From NCBI RefSeq assembly GCF_003205195.1, contig NZ_QJRY01000001.1, positions 434,001-498,000 on the forward strand: a stretch of DNA of 64,000 nucleotides, read 5' to 3'. Source of the DNA: Peteryoungia wuzhouensis. Lineage in GTDB: Bacteria > Pseudomonadota > Alphaproteobacteria > Rhizobiales > Rhizobiaceae. Under the pieces are notes generated by a model that saw nothing but the letters and a program-made list of their open reading frames with translations, made no database searches and was not told where the DNA came from. A program made the position numbers and the translations under genes. Numbering within the stretch: the first letter of the stretch is position 1; each line of letters opens with the position of its first letter. This document shows, one piece after another, positions 33,765-43,257 of this stretch.

Positions 33765-35948
33765 TCAAGCCTTTAACTGCGCGATACTAAGCAGCAGGTC
33801 TCCGGAGATTGTCCCGTTTCCGCCGGAGAGGATGCTGACAGCTGGTGAATCGATTTTCGCGTTTGCCGAGTCGTACATGGCTGTGTAGCGCTCGATCAGG
33901 CGCTGCAGTTTCTTCGGATCCTGCAGATCCGCCAGATCGAGTTTGGATTTGATCACCTTCGCCTGGGATTCGACCTTCATCTTGGTGAAGTCCTCCGAGA
34001 AGCCGAAGGTCGTGCGGAAAACTTCCGCAAGCGCCGTGTCGGCAACAATGTCGTAGGCACTGGTGATTGTGGGAGCCGTGCGCTGGAAATACAGGGCGAG
34101 ACGCACCGCCTCGCTGCTCTGGCCTTCATTCTCTTCCAGCGTCTGGCGCATGAAGAGATTGATGGTTTCAAGCGTTTCGCCGCGCTGCTGGACGGTTCCC
34201 AGGGTTTTGCGTGTCAGCTTGCCGTCACCATCGAAGTTGAAGGATCCGACCAGCTCTGCCCATTTCTTGTCCGCCTGCTGATTGACGAAGCTCTTGCGGT
34301 CGCTGAGGTCGGAGGCAAAGGCCTTCTTGAGGAAGTCGTCCGTGACCTTCTTCGGATCGAAGCCATAGGCGCCCAGGACGACATCGATGATACGGCGGTC
34401 GGCCAAGAGATCCTGCACGGTCTCCACGCCCTGGATCTTGTCCTGATAGTAAGCCGCTTCCTTGCCGGCAGCCTCCTTGGCAGCCTTCAGCTGGTTGCCT
34501 TCCAGGAAACGCGCCTTGTTGACGATATATTCCTTGGAAATCAAAGTGGCTGCAAAGGCGCTGTGGGCCTGCAACGGGTCGTCGACATTTCCCTTGCTAT
34601 CGAAATTGAAGAGCTTGGACATTGCGATCAACCGCTCGTCGCGGGACTTGTTGGCAAAACTTGCGGGATCGGTGAAGTCGCTGGTCAGCGCCTTTCGCAG
34701 ATCCGCATTGCTAAACTCGCCGGCTTCGATGCCGAAGGCCCGCTGCAGGAGCAGCTTCATCGAGGCATTGTTCAGCAGCTCATCGACTTTGGTGACCTTG
34801 GCCATGCCGGACTTGTAGGCACTGGTCAGAGCGTTCTTCTTCGTCTGATCGACATCATCATAAAAGGTGGCAAAACCGGCATTGGTCGAGGCGAGCTGTG
34901 TGCTGCCCTGGGCCGGCTGGCCGGCCTTCACATCACCATTGGTGTCGAAGTTGAACTTCTGCGCGACGGCCACCCACGCATCGCCGCCGGTGGAGGCAAA
35001 ATTGCCGTCCACGGACAGATCGCTGGTGACGATATTCTTGAAGACGGTCGAGGTGACCGTGCCCTCAAGCTGGAAAGCCGTCTTCACATAATTGAACAGG
35101 CGGCTGTCTGAGGTGATGTCAGCGACAGAGGTGACGCTTGCAATCTTCGAGGTGTAGTAGGCCTTCTCGCGCTCAAGGTAATAGTTGCTCACATAGGTCT
35201 GCTCTTCGTCGATATAGAGCGCGACCGTGTTTTCTTTCTGCGCGGCGGTCTGGGCCGTCGCGGCCGACAGGCTGCCGTCGGCGTTGAAGTTGAAGGCAGA
35301 CGCCATTCTGAGGAAGCCGGCGGCGTCCTTGCCCTTGTTGGCCACCAGCTGGTTGACATAGCTGTCCGGGTCGCTGACGTCGCTGGTCAGCACCTTGAGG
35401 ATGTGCTCCTTGCTGTAATACGGACCATCGATGCCATAGGCGCTCAAGGCATAGTTGAGCAGCCGGGAATTCCCCATCAGGCCCTGCGCGCTCGAAATCG
35501 TGTCGATTTGCTTTTCGTAATATTTGGTTTCCGTCTCAAGCTTGTCGCTCTCGGCGGCCAGAGCCTGGTCGTAACGGGCGAGCAGCTTCGTCTGCTGGGC
35601 ATCCGTCTGGCCGTCCGCCTTTGGCGCGGTAAACTGGAAGGCGGCGGCAAAATTGCGATAGCGGTCGTCGCTCAGCTTGTTGGCAAAACTCTTCTCATCG
35701 TTGAGGTCACTCTCAAGAACCTTCTTCATAAAGGCCTTGGCATAGGTCATCTCTTCGAGACCATGGGCCTTCATCGCATAGGAATAAAGCTGATAGTCGT
35801 CGAGAAACTCGTCGACGGTTTTGACCTTGCCGATGTTGTCTTTGAAATGCTGGGTCTGACGCGTGACCGTACTGTCCGCGGCAACCCGGTCGAGGCTTCC
35901 CTTCAGGTCACGCGTGACCAGATTGTAGCTGAGATAAGTGGATACCAT
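33765..35948 (-). CDS. Multi-module DUF1217 protein
   Basis: A 727-residue protein, MVSTYLSYNLVTRDLKGSLDR. It contains five tandem modules, each with an SD[LVF].D..[SN][FY].N segment and (in four of them) a FNFDxxGxx or FNFNADG loop (FNFDTNGDV, FNFDSKGNV, FNFDGDGKL). This is the DUF1217 pattern found in rhizobial flagellar clusters. No signal peptide or membrane helix is visible. It is much longer than single-module members, and no flagellar genes lie nearby here. The start at 35948 follows GAGGAA. Function unknown; a structural or motility role is only an inference. Confidence 0.75.
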   Translation of the reverse strand: MVSTYLSYNLVTRDLKGSLDRVAADSTVTRQTQHFKDNIGKVKTVDEFLDDYQLYSYAMKAHGLEEMTYAKAFMKKVLESDLNDEKSFANKLSDDRYRNFAAAFQFTAPKADGQTDAQQTKLLARYDQALAAESDKLETETKYYEKQIDTISSAQGLMGNSRLLNYALSAYGIDGPYYSKEHILKVLTSDVSDPDSYVNQLVANKGKDAAGFLRMASAFNFNADGSLSAATAQTAAQKENTVALYIDEEQTYVSNYYLEREKAYYTSKIASVTSVADITSDSRLFNYVKTAFQLEGTVTSTVFKNIVTSDLSVDGNFASTGGDAWVAVAQKFNFDTNGDVKAGQPAQGSTQLASTNAGFATFYDDVDQTKKNALTSAYKSGMAKVTKVDELLNNASMKLLLQRAFGIEAGEFSNADLRKALTSDFTDPASFANKSRDERLIAMSKLFNFDSKGNVDDPLQAHSAFAATLISKEYIVNKARFLEGNQLKAAKEAAGKEAAYYQDKIQGVETVQDLLADRRIIDVVLGAYGFDPKKVTDDFLKKAFASDLSDRKSFVNQQADKKWAELVGSFNFDGDGKLTRKTLGTVQQRGETLETINLFMRQTLEENEGQSSEAVRLALYFQRTAPTITSAYDIVADTALAEVFRTTFGFSEDFTKMKVESQAKVIKSKLDLADLQDPKKLQRLIERYTAMYDSANAKIDSPAVSILSGGNGTISGDLLLSIAQLKA

Positions 35949-36307
35949 GGGGCATTCCTCGACGGACACATAGAGAGCGCAAATCGCATTATGCGCGCCA
36001 ATCCTTGCCTGTAGCTTTATAGATTCCTGAAGAAGCGCATCGAAATGCAGAATTCGCAGATCGCGCGCATGGCGGCATCCCGGCCGTCCTCCCCGTCTTC
36101 TGTCTCTGGCTGAAACAGCGCGGCCGAAAGTTCACTTTTTCGAAACCCTGCCCGATATGACAAAACTAACCATTTGAGACCGCAAGGTTTTTTTTACCGC
36201 AATTTTTAAGCTGTCTCTCAGGAGGCGCGGCTATCTTGGCGTCATAGAGGACGCAAAGTCCCGAACAGACGAGCACATGACGCGCTCTCGGGTAAAACAA
36301 GGGTAGC
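35949..36307. other. Intergenic region, nothing recognised
   Basis: Divergent intergenic region between the DUF1217 and DUF6101 genes. It includes an AT-rich stretch with a run of eight T at about 36187 preceded only by a 3-base-pair ACC-GCAA-GGT stem. I found no convincing promoter, operator or small gene. Confidence 0.5.
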
Positions 36308-36880
36308 ATGAAGATGACGAACACCGTTTTGAAGCCTGCATGGGCCGGCGCCACCTTGCGACTGGATCCCTCGCGGTTCCCCCAGCAGGTCACCTACGCT
36401 CTGCGCGGCGCCTCTGGAGACGTGACGATCACCATCGACGAACGCGGCGCCGTGCTGCGCAAGATCCTGGCCGGCAGCGGACTTCCACTCTCCTTCGCCC
36501 TGCCCGCCCGCGCCTTCAAGGGCGTGGCGGCACGCGCCATCGACCATGGTGACGGCGAAGTCACCGTGACGCTGGAGCTGCATCACGACGATCCGGAACT
36601 GTGCATCCCGCTCTTGGTCGCACACGACCTCTGCGACATCGCCGCCGACTGGCGTGGATGGGCAGACGCCTTCCGCATTCCGATGCTGATGGTCGAAGCC
36701 GACGGCATTGCCCGGCCGTTGGAAGAACATATTGGTGAAGTGCGCGCCAAGGACACGCAGCCGCGCCGCCGCCATTCCTATTTCGCCGAGCGTCGTCCGC
36801 GCTTCCTCGTGCGCCGCACGACCGGCAAGCTGGGTGTAACGATGAAGATTTCCGGAAAGGAAATCATCGCCCGCAACTGA
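36308..36880 (+). CDS. DUF6101 family protein
   Basis: A 190-residue basic protein, MKMTNTVLKPAWAGATLRLDP, matching the DUF6101 family of alphaproteobacteria: RFPQQVTYALRGASGDVTITIDERGAVLRKILAGSGLPLSFALPARAFKGVAARAI, then RPRFLVRRTTGKLGVTMKISGKEIIARN. It has no signal peptide and unknown function. It is followed by a strong terminator and appears monocistronic. Confidence 0.8.
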   Translation: MKMTNTVLKPAWAGATLRLDPSRFPQQVTYALRGASGDVTITIDERGAVLRKILAGSGLPLSFALPARAFKGVAARAIDHGDGEVTVTLELHHDDPELCIPLLVAHDLCDIAADWRGWADAFRIPMLMVEADGIARPLEEHIGEVRAKDTQPRRRHSYFAERRPRFLVRRTTGKLGVTMKISGKEIIARN

Positions 36881-36904
36881 TCCTGTCCCGACCTGGGACA
36901 AACA

Positions 36905-36940
36905 GAGGCCCGGATGGCAACATCCGGGCCTCTTGCATTT
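36905..36940 (+). terminator. Terminator of the DUF6101 gene
   Basis: A perfect 12-base stem (GAGGCCCGGATG, GCAA tetraloop, CATCCGGGCCTC, 36905-36932) followed by TTGCATTT. Confidence 0.85.
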
Positions 36941-37012
36941 CAGGGTTTTACCCGATGAAGCGTGCCATCGGGGGACAGATCGGACACCACCGGAAATCCG
37001 CCTTCAACTCCC

Positions 37013-37966
37013 TCAGGCAAAGGGCAGTGCCAGGATGAGGCCGGAAAAGATGATGAGGCCGACGCGGTTGTTGGATTTGAACAGCTTGAGGCACTGCGCG
37101 CCGTCATCAATGTTGAGCACCTTGATCTGCCAGCCAAGCAGGGCGCCCGCCGCCAAGAGACCCAGCAGAGCCGGCCAGGCCGCCCCCGCCACGATGAAGG
37201 CGATGAGCAGAAGGAAGAGCGTCAGGCCGTAGAGACCGACCAGCCAGATCTTGGTGTCGTCGCCAAACAGGCGCGCGGTGGAACGCACGCCGACCAGCGC
37301 GTCGTCTTCCTTGTCCTGGTGGGCATAGATGGTGTCGTAGCCGATGGTCCAGGCCACAGCCCCCGCATAGACGAGGATCGCGGCGAGCGACAGATTGCCG
37401 TGAAGCCCTGCCCAGCCCATCAGCCCGCCCCACGAAAAGGCAAGCCCGAGGAAGAATTGCGGCCAATCGGTGAAGCGCTTGGCAAAGGGATAGATCGCAA
37501 CGATGGCGAGCGACAGGATGCCGAGCACGATCGAAAAGGTGTTGAAGCAGAGCAGCACGACGAGGCCGACCAGCGCCTGCAGCACCATGAAGATCTTGGC
37601 ATTTTTCCGCGAGATCCGGCCTGACGGCAGCGGCCGCGAACGGGTGCGGGCCACCTTGTCGTCGATTTCGTGGTCGACGAGGTCGTTATAGGTGCAGCCG
37701 GCGCCGCGCATGGCGACCGAACCGACGAAAAAGAGCACCAAGTGGAAGACGAACAGGCCAACGTTCAACCGGCCTTCTGCGGCGAGCGCATTGGCAGCCA
37801 GAGCCGAGGACCAGAAACACGGCCACATCAGCAATTGCCAGCCGATCGGGCGATCCCAGCGCGCAAGCTGGGCATGCGGCCAGAGCCATCGCGGCAGGAC
37901 GCGATAGACGAAATTGTCGGAGGGCGCGTCGACGACGCGGTCGATATCGGGATTGGCTGTGCTCAT
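37013..37966 (-). CDS. ubiA: 4-hydroxybenzoate polyprenyltransferase
   Basis: A 317-residue membrane protein with about eight or nine helices and both Asp-rich prenyltransferase motifs: NDLVDHEIDDKVARTRSRPL and YDTIYAHQDKEDD. UbiA joins the polyprenyl chain to 4-hydroxybenzoate in ubiquinone synthesis. Length and motifs fit the family. It is monocistronic on the minus strand, 80 bases before the MipA-like gene's stop. Confidence 0.95.
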   Translation of the reverse strand: MSTANPDIDRVVDAPSDNFVYRVLPRWLWPHAQLARWDRPIGWQLLMWPCFWSSALAANALAAEGRLNVGLFVFHLVLFFVGSVAMRGAGCTYNDLVDHEIDDKVARTRSRPLPSGRISRKNAKIFMVLQALVGLVVLLCFNTFSIVLGILSLAIVAIYPFAKRFTDWPQFFLGLAFSWGGLMGWAGLHGNLSLAAILVYAGAVAWTIGYDTIYAHQDKEDDALVGVRSTARLFGDDTKIWLVGLYGLTLFLLLIAFIVAGAAWPALLGLLAAGALLGWQIKVLNIDDGAQCLKLFKSNNRVGLIIFSGLILALPFA

Positions 37967-38046
37967 ATCGCATTTGATAGAGCATGGGCGGGGCCAAGAA
38001 AACTCTCCCCTGCCCTCCTCCTCTCAAAATCGACTGCGGCCTTTCG

Positions 38047-38844
38047 TCAGTCGAAGCTGACGCCGAACTTGTAGCTGGCGGAAACGCCGAACATCAGCTG
38101 GTTGCGGCTGCCTTCTTCCTTCACGAGGCTCGAATCGGCAGCGGGGCCGGCAAGGCGCTTGTATTCGGTAAAGGCGCTCATCGAGAGCTTGTCGGTGGCA
38201 TCCCAGGTGATGGCGCCACCCGCGCCGTAAGAGGTGATGCCCCCTTCCGGATTGTACTGACTCAGCCCCGAGGCCGCGGATTCCGTGGCGTCCACGCCGT
38301 AATAGGCTTGTGTATAGCCGCTCGTGGCATAGGTCAGGCGCGGGCCGGCCGAGACGCGCAGGCCCGGTGCGACATCGGTGAAGGCATCCAGCGCGACGTC
38401 GGCCACGAGACCATCATGGCTGCGGAAGCCCTGACGCAGTTCGGCGCGGGCACGCAGGTAGTCGGTGACATAGAGATCGGCAAATCCGCCGAGTTCACCA
38501 CCCCATTTGATCTCGGAAAGGCCCGTCAGGGCACTGTCTGTGCCGGCATCGCGACCGGGGAGGAACTTGCCGACCACACCTGCGCGCAGCACATCGGTGT
38601 CATAGATCGCGAAGCTCGGATTGTCGTTGCGGGACGAGAAACGGGGTGCGCCACCGCGTCCGACCGAGATGATCGGCTGGAAGAAGAGCTTGCGATTCTT
38701 CGAGCCTTCGAAGGTGGGCGCGGAAATGCCGGCGCCGCCGAGGGTCACATACCAGTTGCCGGAGAAGAAGCCATCGGCCCATGCCGGCGGCGCGACGAGC
38801 GCGACAGACGCGGCAAGAAGAGAGGCGAAACGCGCCTTGTGCAT
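38047..38844 (-). CDS. MipA/OmpV-family outer-membrane protein
   Basis: A 265-residue protein with a signal peptide (MHKARFASLLAASVALVAPPAWA) and a beta-barrel of the MipA/OmpV type (NWYVTLGGAGISAPTFEGSKNRKLFFQPIISVGRGG..., ending in a terminal aromatic-rich strand QLMFGVSASYKFGVSFD). Members scaffold murein enzymes or act as outer-membrane porin-like proteins. The start at 38844 gives the signal peptide and follows GGGGG; a much longer upstream frame is rejected. It is divergent from ilvE. Confidence 0.85.
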   Translation of the reverse strand: MHKARFASLLAASVALVAPPAWADGFFSGNWYVTLGGAGISAPTFEGSKNRKLFFQPIISVGRGGAPRFSSRNDNPSFAIYDTDVLRAGVVGKFLPGRDAGTDSALTGLSEIKWGGELGGFADLYVTDYLRARAELRQGFRSHDGLVADVALDAFTDVAPGLRVSAGPRLTYATSGYTQAYYGVDATESAASGLSQYNPEGGITSYGAGGAITWDATDKLSMSAFTEYKRLAGPAADSSLVKEEGSRNQLMFGVSASYKFGVSFD

Positions 38845-39136
38845 GATGACCCCCAGAGTTACGCAGAACAACAGACCGGCAGGGCAAAAGCCTTGCTTTC
38901 GTTCAATATCGCGGAAATCCGTTACGACACCTTTAACCACGACGACCAACACGCCGCGCAGACCATCAGTGCTCCCGACATTTCGATCGACCAAGCTGCT
39001 GAAGCGCCTCGAAAAAACGACCACGGGCCGAGATGAGGGCATGACACCGGGATTTCCCGTCACGAGCGCGAGTTTATCCTTGACCTCTCCGATTGCTGCG
39101 CCTTTGCTGCAAAGCAACGAAAAGAAGGAGCTCCCG

Positions 39137-40024
39137 ATGGCCGTCGATACATCCGCCCGCACCCCCACCTTCACCTATGTCGATGGCGACTGGTTCTCCG
39201 GCAATCCGCCGCTGATCGGGCCGGTTTCGCATGCGATGTGGCTGGGCTCGACGGTGTTTGACGGGTCGCGCTGGTTCGACGGCATCGCGCCCGATCTCGA
39301 CCTGCATTGCGAGCGGGTCAACCGCTCGGCCGAGAACATGGGCATGAAGGCCACGATGGAGGCGAAGGAGATCGAGCGGCTGGCCTGGGAAGGCGTCCAG
39401 AAATTCGACGGCAAGACGGCCATCTACATCAAGCCGATGTATTGGGCCGAACACGGTCAGATGGGCTCCGTCGTCGCCGCCGATCCGGACTCGACGCGGT
39501 TTGCACTCTGCCTGTTCGAAGCGCCGATGCACACGGCGAAGCCCTCCTCGCTCACCGTTTCGCCGTTCCGTCGGCCGACACCGGAATGCGCCATGACGGA
39601 CGCCAAAACCGGCAGCCTCTATCCCAATTCCGGTCGCATGATCATCGATGCCCGCAAACGCGGCTTCGACAATGCGCTGGTGCGCGACATGAACGGAAAC
39701 GTCGTGGAGACGGCGTCTTCCAACGTGTTCATGGTCAAGGACGGCGTGGTCTTGACGCCCGCCGCCAACCGCACCTTCCTTGCCGGCATCACCCGCGCCC
39801 GCATCATCGGGCTTCTGCGCCAGGCCGGTTTCGACGTGCGCGAGACGACGCTCTCGGTCGAGGATTTCATGAATGCCGACGAGATCTTCCAGACCGGAAA
39901 CTACTCGAAGGTGGTGCCGGTGACGCGGCTGGACGATGTGCAGCTGCAGGAGGGGCCGGTGACGCGCAAGGCGCTCGACCTCTACATGGACTGGGCGAAA
40001 TCCAGCCATGGAACGGATGGCTGA
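39137..40024 (+). CDS. ilvE: Branched-chain amino acid aminotransferase
   Basis: A 295-residue PLP fold-type IV aminotransferase. Family motifs include TVFDGSRWFDG near the N terminus, RPTPECAMTDAKTGSLYPNSGRMIIDARKRGFDNALV (carrying the active-site Lys in the TDAKTG region) and ETASSNVFMVKDGVV. It makes or degrades Val, Leu and Ile. A D-amino-acid transferase relative cannot be wholly excluded. The start at 39137 follows AAGGAG. A CTTGAC at 39079-39084 is a possible -35 element. Confidence 0.88.
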   Translation: MAVDTSARTPTFTYVDGDWFSGNPPLIGPVSHAMWLGSTVFDGSRWFDGIAPDLDLHCERVNRSAENMGMKATMEAKEIERLAWEGVQKFDGKTAIYIKPMYWAEHGQMGSVVAADPDSTRFALCLFEAPMHTAKPSSLTVSPFRRPTPECAMTDAKTGSLYPNSGRMIIDARKRGFDNALVRDMNGNVVETASSNVFMVKDGVVLTPAANRTFLAGITRARIIGLLRQAGFDVRETTLSVEDFMNADEIFQTGNYSKVVPVTRLDDVQLQEGPVTRKALDLYMDWAKSSHGTDG

Positions 40025-40029
40025 TCGGT

Positions 40030-40806
40030 TCAGAAACTCTTGCTCGAGGCCGGCTCGGTCCGGTCTTTCAACCGGACGAAGCGGAAGCCGCGCGCCTTGA
40101 GGTCGAGGATGCCCTTGACCACGCCCTCGCCGGCCTCGTGGGTCGGCTGGTTGATGTGCGAGATGATCACGTCGCCATCCTTGGCACGGTGATACTGGCG
40201 CTCAACACCTGAAGCCCCCAAGAGCGAGCCGCTGTCGCCGTTGATGGAATAGCCGGCCACCCGATAGCCGAGCGACTGGATCTGAGCAATCGCGCTCGGC
40301 GTATACTTGGCTGTCGCACCGCGAAACCAGACCGGACGCTCGCCACCGGCGGCCACGATCGCCTCAGCCCCGCCCTCGACCTCGGCCGCGACAGCCTCGG
40401 GAGAACCGGCCGTCTTGATGCCGAAGACGGTCATCGGCACGTCGATGGCAGGCACATGGTTTTCGCCGTGATCCTCGATCTCGAACAGATCGGGATTGGC
40501 GCGCATGACGGCGAAGGCGGCGGCGTTGTGTTTCAGCCAGCGGGCGGTGACGAAGATGGTCGAGGGGATGCGGTTGTCGATCAGCGTGTCGAGGATGCGG
40601 TCGTCGACCTTGCCCATGCAGGCATCGAAAGTGAGGGCAACGGCCGGCCCCTCCTCTTTTACCTGGGCGATCGTCAATTTGGGCTCGGTCAGGCGCGGCT
40701 TGGATGCGGCGGTCGAAGGCTTGGCCGGGGTCGGGGCTGCCGCACCGATCGATGCCGCGCAGAAGAGAGCGAGGCTCGAAAACCTCAAGGTGGTCACAAT
40801 CGTCAT
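40030..40806 (-). CDS. Polysaccharide deacetylase (NodB-like), exported
   Basis: A 258-residue protein with an N-terminal signal-like segment (MTIVTTLRFSSLALFCAASIGAAAPTPAKPS) and a NodB-homology fold: VALTFDACMGKVDDRILDTLIDNRIPSTIFVTARWL, DHGENH, RPVWFRGATAKYTPSAIAQIQSLGYRVAGYSINGDSG and DVIISHINQPTH. The first motif is TFDAC rather than TFDD, so one metal-binding Asp position differs from the classical site. It is probably periplasmic, removing acetyl groups from a glycan. Start at 40806 gives the signal peptide; the ribosome-binding site is weak. The stop lies six bases from that of ilvE. Confidence 0.8.
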   Translation of the reverse strand: MTIVTTLRFSSLALFCAASIGAAAPTPAKPSTAASKPRLTEPKLTIAQVKEEGPAVALTFDACMGKVDDRILDTLIDNRIPSTIFVTARWLKHNAAAFAVMRANPDLFEIEDHGENHVPAIDVPMTVFGIKTAGSPEAVAAEVEGGAEAIVAAGGERPVWFRGATAKYTPSAIAQIQSLGYRVAGYSINGDSGSLLGASGVERQYHRAKDGDVIISHINQPTHEAGEGVVKGILDLKARGFRFVRLKDRTEPASSKSF

Positions 40807-40942
40807 TCTCGTCTGCCTGTTGTCTGTCCTGCCGTCTGCAGCAAGCTGCACGGAACACTCGGCTTGAAGTCCCGCCGGGGCGGCTTTATCTCTGAACCAC
40901 ACAGGCAGGCAATCTGCCTCGACATGATAAAGCGAGAAAACC

Positions 40943-43051
40943 TTGTCCGTTTTTAGAAACCTGCCCGCAGCCCCCACCGTCGCCAAGAAGCCCGTCTCCG
41001 ATACCCGCCACGGGATTGTCAGGACGGACGATTATGCCTGGCTGCGCGCCGACAACTGGCAGCAGATGTTCAAGGACACCTCGATCCTCGACCCGGAGAT
41101 CCGGACCTATCTGGAAGCCGAGAACGCCTATATGGACGCCGCGATGGGCGATACCAAGGCGCTGCAGGCACAGCTCTTTGCCGAGATGAAGGGACGCATC
41201 AAGGAAGACGATTCGTCGATCCCGATGAAGGATGGGCCTTTCGCCTATGGATCGGCCTTCGTCACTGGCGGCGAGCAGCCGCGCTACTTCCGCATCCCGC
41301 GCGATGGCGATCCGAAGAACGAGGGCCTGCGCGACCTGCTGCTCGATGGCGACAAGGAAGCGAAGGGCAAGGACTATTTCCGTCTGTCGGGTATCGACCA
41401 CACCACCGATCATGCCTTCGGTATCTGGGGGTATGACGACAAGGGCTCGGAATATTTCACCCTTCGCGTGCGTGATCTCGCCACCAAGCAGGATCTCGAC
41501 GATGTCTTGGAAAACACCGCCGGCGGAGGGGTCTGGGCGCCTGACGGCAAGAGCTTCTTCTACACGCTGCAGGACGAGAACCATCGGCCGTCCAAGGTAT
41601 TTCACCATATCGTCGGCCAGCCGCAGTCCGAAGATCGCCTCGTCTATGAGGAAACGGATCCCGGCTTCTTCATGGGCGTCGGCGGCTCACTGCTGGACGA
41701 TGTCATCTATATCGACATCCACGATCACGAGACCTCAGAATACCGCCTGCTCTCGACCAAGGACCTCACCGCCGAGCCGCAACTGGTTGCCGAGCGCGAA
41801 GAGGGTGTCGAATATTCGATGACCGAGGGCGGCGACGTCTTCTACATCCTCACCAATGCCGACGATGCAAAGGATTTCAAGATCGTCGAGGCACCAGTCT
41901 TGGCACCGGGCAAGGCCAACTGGAAAGAGCTCGTGCCGCATGAACCGGGCCGGCTGATCCTCAACCACATGGCCTTTGCCCGCCATCTCGTCTGGCTGGA
42001 GCGCCGCGAAGGTCTGCCCGTCATCATGATCCGCGACCGCAAGAGCGGCGAGGAGCATTCGATCGCCTTTGCCGAGGAAGCCTATTCGCTGGGGCTGCAG
42101 GGGGCTGCCGAATACGACACCGACGTCATCCGCTTCTCCTATTCGTCGATGACGACGCCCTCGCAGCTCTTCGACTACAACATGGCGACGCGCGAGCGCA
42201 CGCTCTTAAAGACCCAGGAAGTGCCGTCGGGCCATAACCCTGAGGACTATGTCACCCGCCGGGTCTTTGCCGAAGCGCATGATGGCGAGACCGTGCCGGT
42301 CACGCTGCTCTATCGAAAGGATATCAAGCTCGACGGCTCGGCCCCCTGCCTGCTTTATGGCTATGGCGCCTATGGCATCACCATCCCCGCCGGCTTCAAC
42401 ACCAATTGCCTGTCGCTCGCCGATCGCGGCTTCGTCTATGCCATCGCCCATATCCGTGGCGGCAAGGACAAGGGTTTCTCCTGGTACGAAGACGGCAAGA
42501 TGGAAAAGAAGGTCAACACCTTCAAGGACTTCATCTCGGCTGCCGATCACCTGGTGAAGGAAGGCTTCACCGCCTACGACCGGATCATCGCCGAAGGCGG
42601 ATCGGCCGGCGGCATGCTGATGGGGGCGATCGCCAACATGGCACCGGAAAAGTTCGCCGGCATCATCGCCGCCGTACCGTTTGTCGATGTCTTGAACACC
42701 ATGCTCGACGACACCCTGCCGCTCACCCCGCCGGAATGGCCGGAATGGGGCAATCCGATCGAGTCGGAAGAGGAATATCGCTGGATCGCGGCCTATAGCC
42801 CTTACGACAATGTCGAGACGAAGCCCTACCCGCCGATCATCGCACTCTCCGGCCTGACCGACCCACGCGTGACCTATTGGGAACCGACCAAGTGGATCGC
42901 GCGGCTTCGGGATACTGCACCGGAAGCTGGTCCGTTCCTCTTGAAGACCAACATGGCGGCCGGCCATGGCGGCAAGTCGGGACGTTTCCAGCGGTTGGAA
43001 GAGATCGCGTTTGAATATGCCTATGCGATCAAGGTGGCAGGCAAGATGTAA
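40943..43051 (+). CDS. ptrB: Oligopeptidase B-type S9 prolyl-oligopeptidase family peptidase
   Basis: A 702-residue serine peptidase: an N-terminal beta-propeller and a C-terminal alpha/beta hydrolase domain. The nucleophile is Ser554 in GGSAGGMLMGA; the catalytic Asp is probably in SGLTDPRV and the His in AAGHGGKSGRF. Oligopeptidase B cleaves small peptides after basic residues in the cytosol. The N terminus (SVFRNLPAAPTVAKKPVSDTRHGIVRTDDYAWLRADNW) is typical, and the start codon is TTG at 40943. A strong terminator follows. Confidence 0.9.
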   Translation: MSVFRNLPAAPTVAKKPVSDTRHGIVRTDDYAWLRADNWQQMFKDTSILDPEIRTYLEAENAYMDAAMGDTKALQAQLFAEMKGRIKEDDSSIPMKDGPFAYGSAFVTGGEQPRYFRIPRDGDPKNEGLRDLLLDGDKEAKGKDYFRLSGIDHTTDHAFGIWGYDDKGSEYFTLRVRDLATKQDLDDVLENTAGGGVWAPDGKSFFYTLQDENHRPSKVFHHIVGQPQSEDRLVYEETDPGFFMGVGGSLLDDVIYIDIHDHETSEYRLLSTKDLTAEPQLVAEREEGVEYSMTEGGDVFYILTNADDAKDFKIVEAPVLAPGKANWKELVPHEPGRLILNHMAFARHLVWLERREGLPVIMIRDRKSGEEHSIAFAEEAYSLGLQGAAEYDTDVIRFSYSSMTTPSQLFDYNMATRERTLLKTQEVPSGHNPEDYVTRRVFAEAHDGETVPVTLLYRKDIKLDGSAPCLLYGYGAYGITIPAGFNTNCLSLADRGFVYAIAHIRGGKDKGFSWYEDGKMEKKVNTFKDFISAADHLVKEGFTAYDRIIAEGGSAGGMLMGAIANMAPEKFAGIIAAVPFVDVLNTMLDDTLPLTPPEWPEWGNPIESEEEYRWIAAYSPYDNVETKPYPPIIALSGLTDPRVTYWEPTKWIARLRDTAPEAGPFLLKTNMAAGHGGKSGRFQRLEEIAFEYAYAIKVAGKM

Positions 43052-43076
43052 CTCAGGCTGTCATCTGTCGTAAAAA

Positions 43077-43122
43077 CGGGCTCGTTTCCACTGCCTCGTC
43101 GGCAGGGAAACGGGCCTTTTTT
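43077..43122 (+). terminator. Terminator of ptrB
   Basis: GTTTCC(A)CTGCC-TCGTC-GGCAGGGAAAC stem with an extended GGGC/GCCC base, followed by TTTTTT. Confidence 0.8.
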
Positions 43123-43220
43123 CATCGTGATTCGGCGCGCGTACTTTCACGGCGCCCGTTTCGCAAGGGCCAAATCTTATAGATCGAGACGTGACGCAAG
43201 CTTCGCGCAAGGTTGAAAGG

Positions 43221-43235
43221 TTAACAAAAGGTTAA
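43221..43235. promoter_or_regulatory. CtrA-type box upstream of small hypothetical gene
   Basis: TTAA-CAAAAGG-TTAA matches the TTAA-N7-TTAA CtrA site and is nearly identical to the box upstream of minC (CAAATGG spacer). It ends 22 bases before the gene start at 43258. Confidence 0.6.
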
Positions 43236-43257
43236 TTCTTCAACCGAGGTCTCCGCC

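Noticed and set aside
36160..36200. Eight-T run at about 36187 as a terminator
   Set aside because: Only a three-base-pair stem precedes it and no gene ends nearby on the plus strand.
38621..39136. Long upstream extension of ilvE
   Set aside because: It overlaps the divergent MipA-like gene and has no homology; AAGGAG before 39137 and the usual N terminus fix the start.
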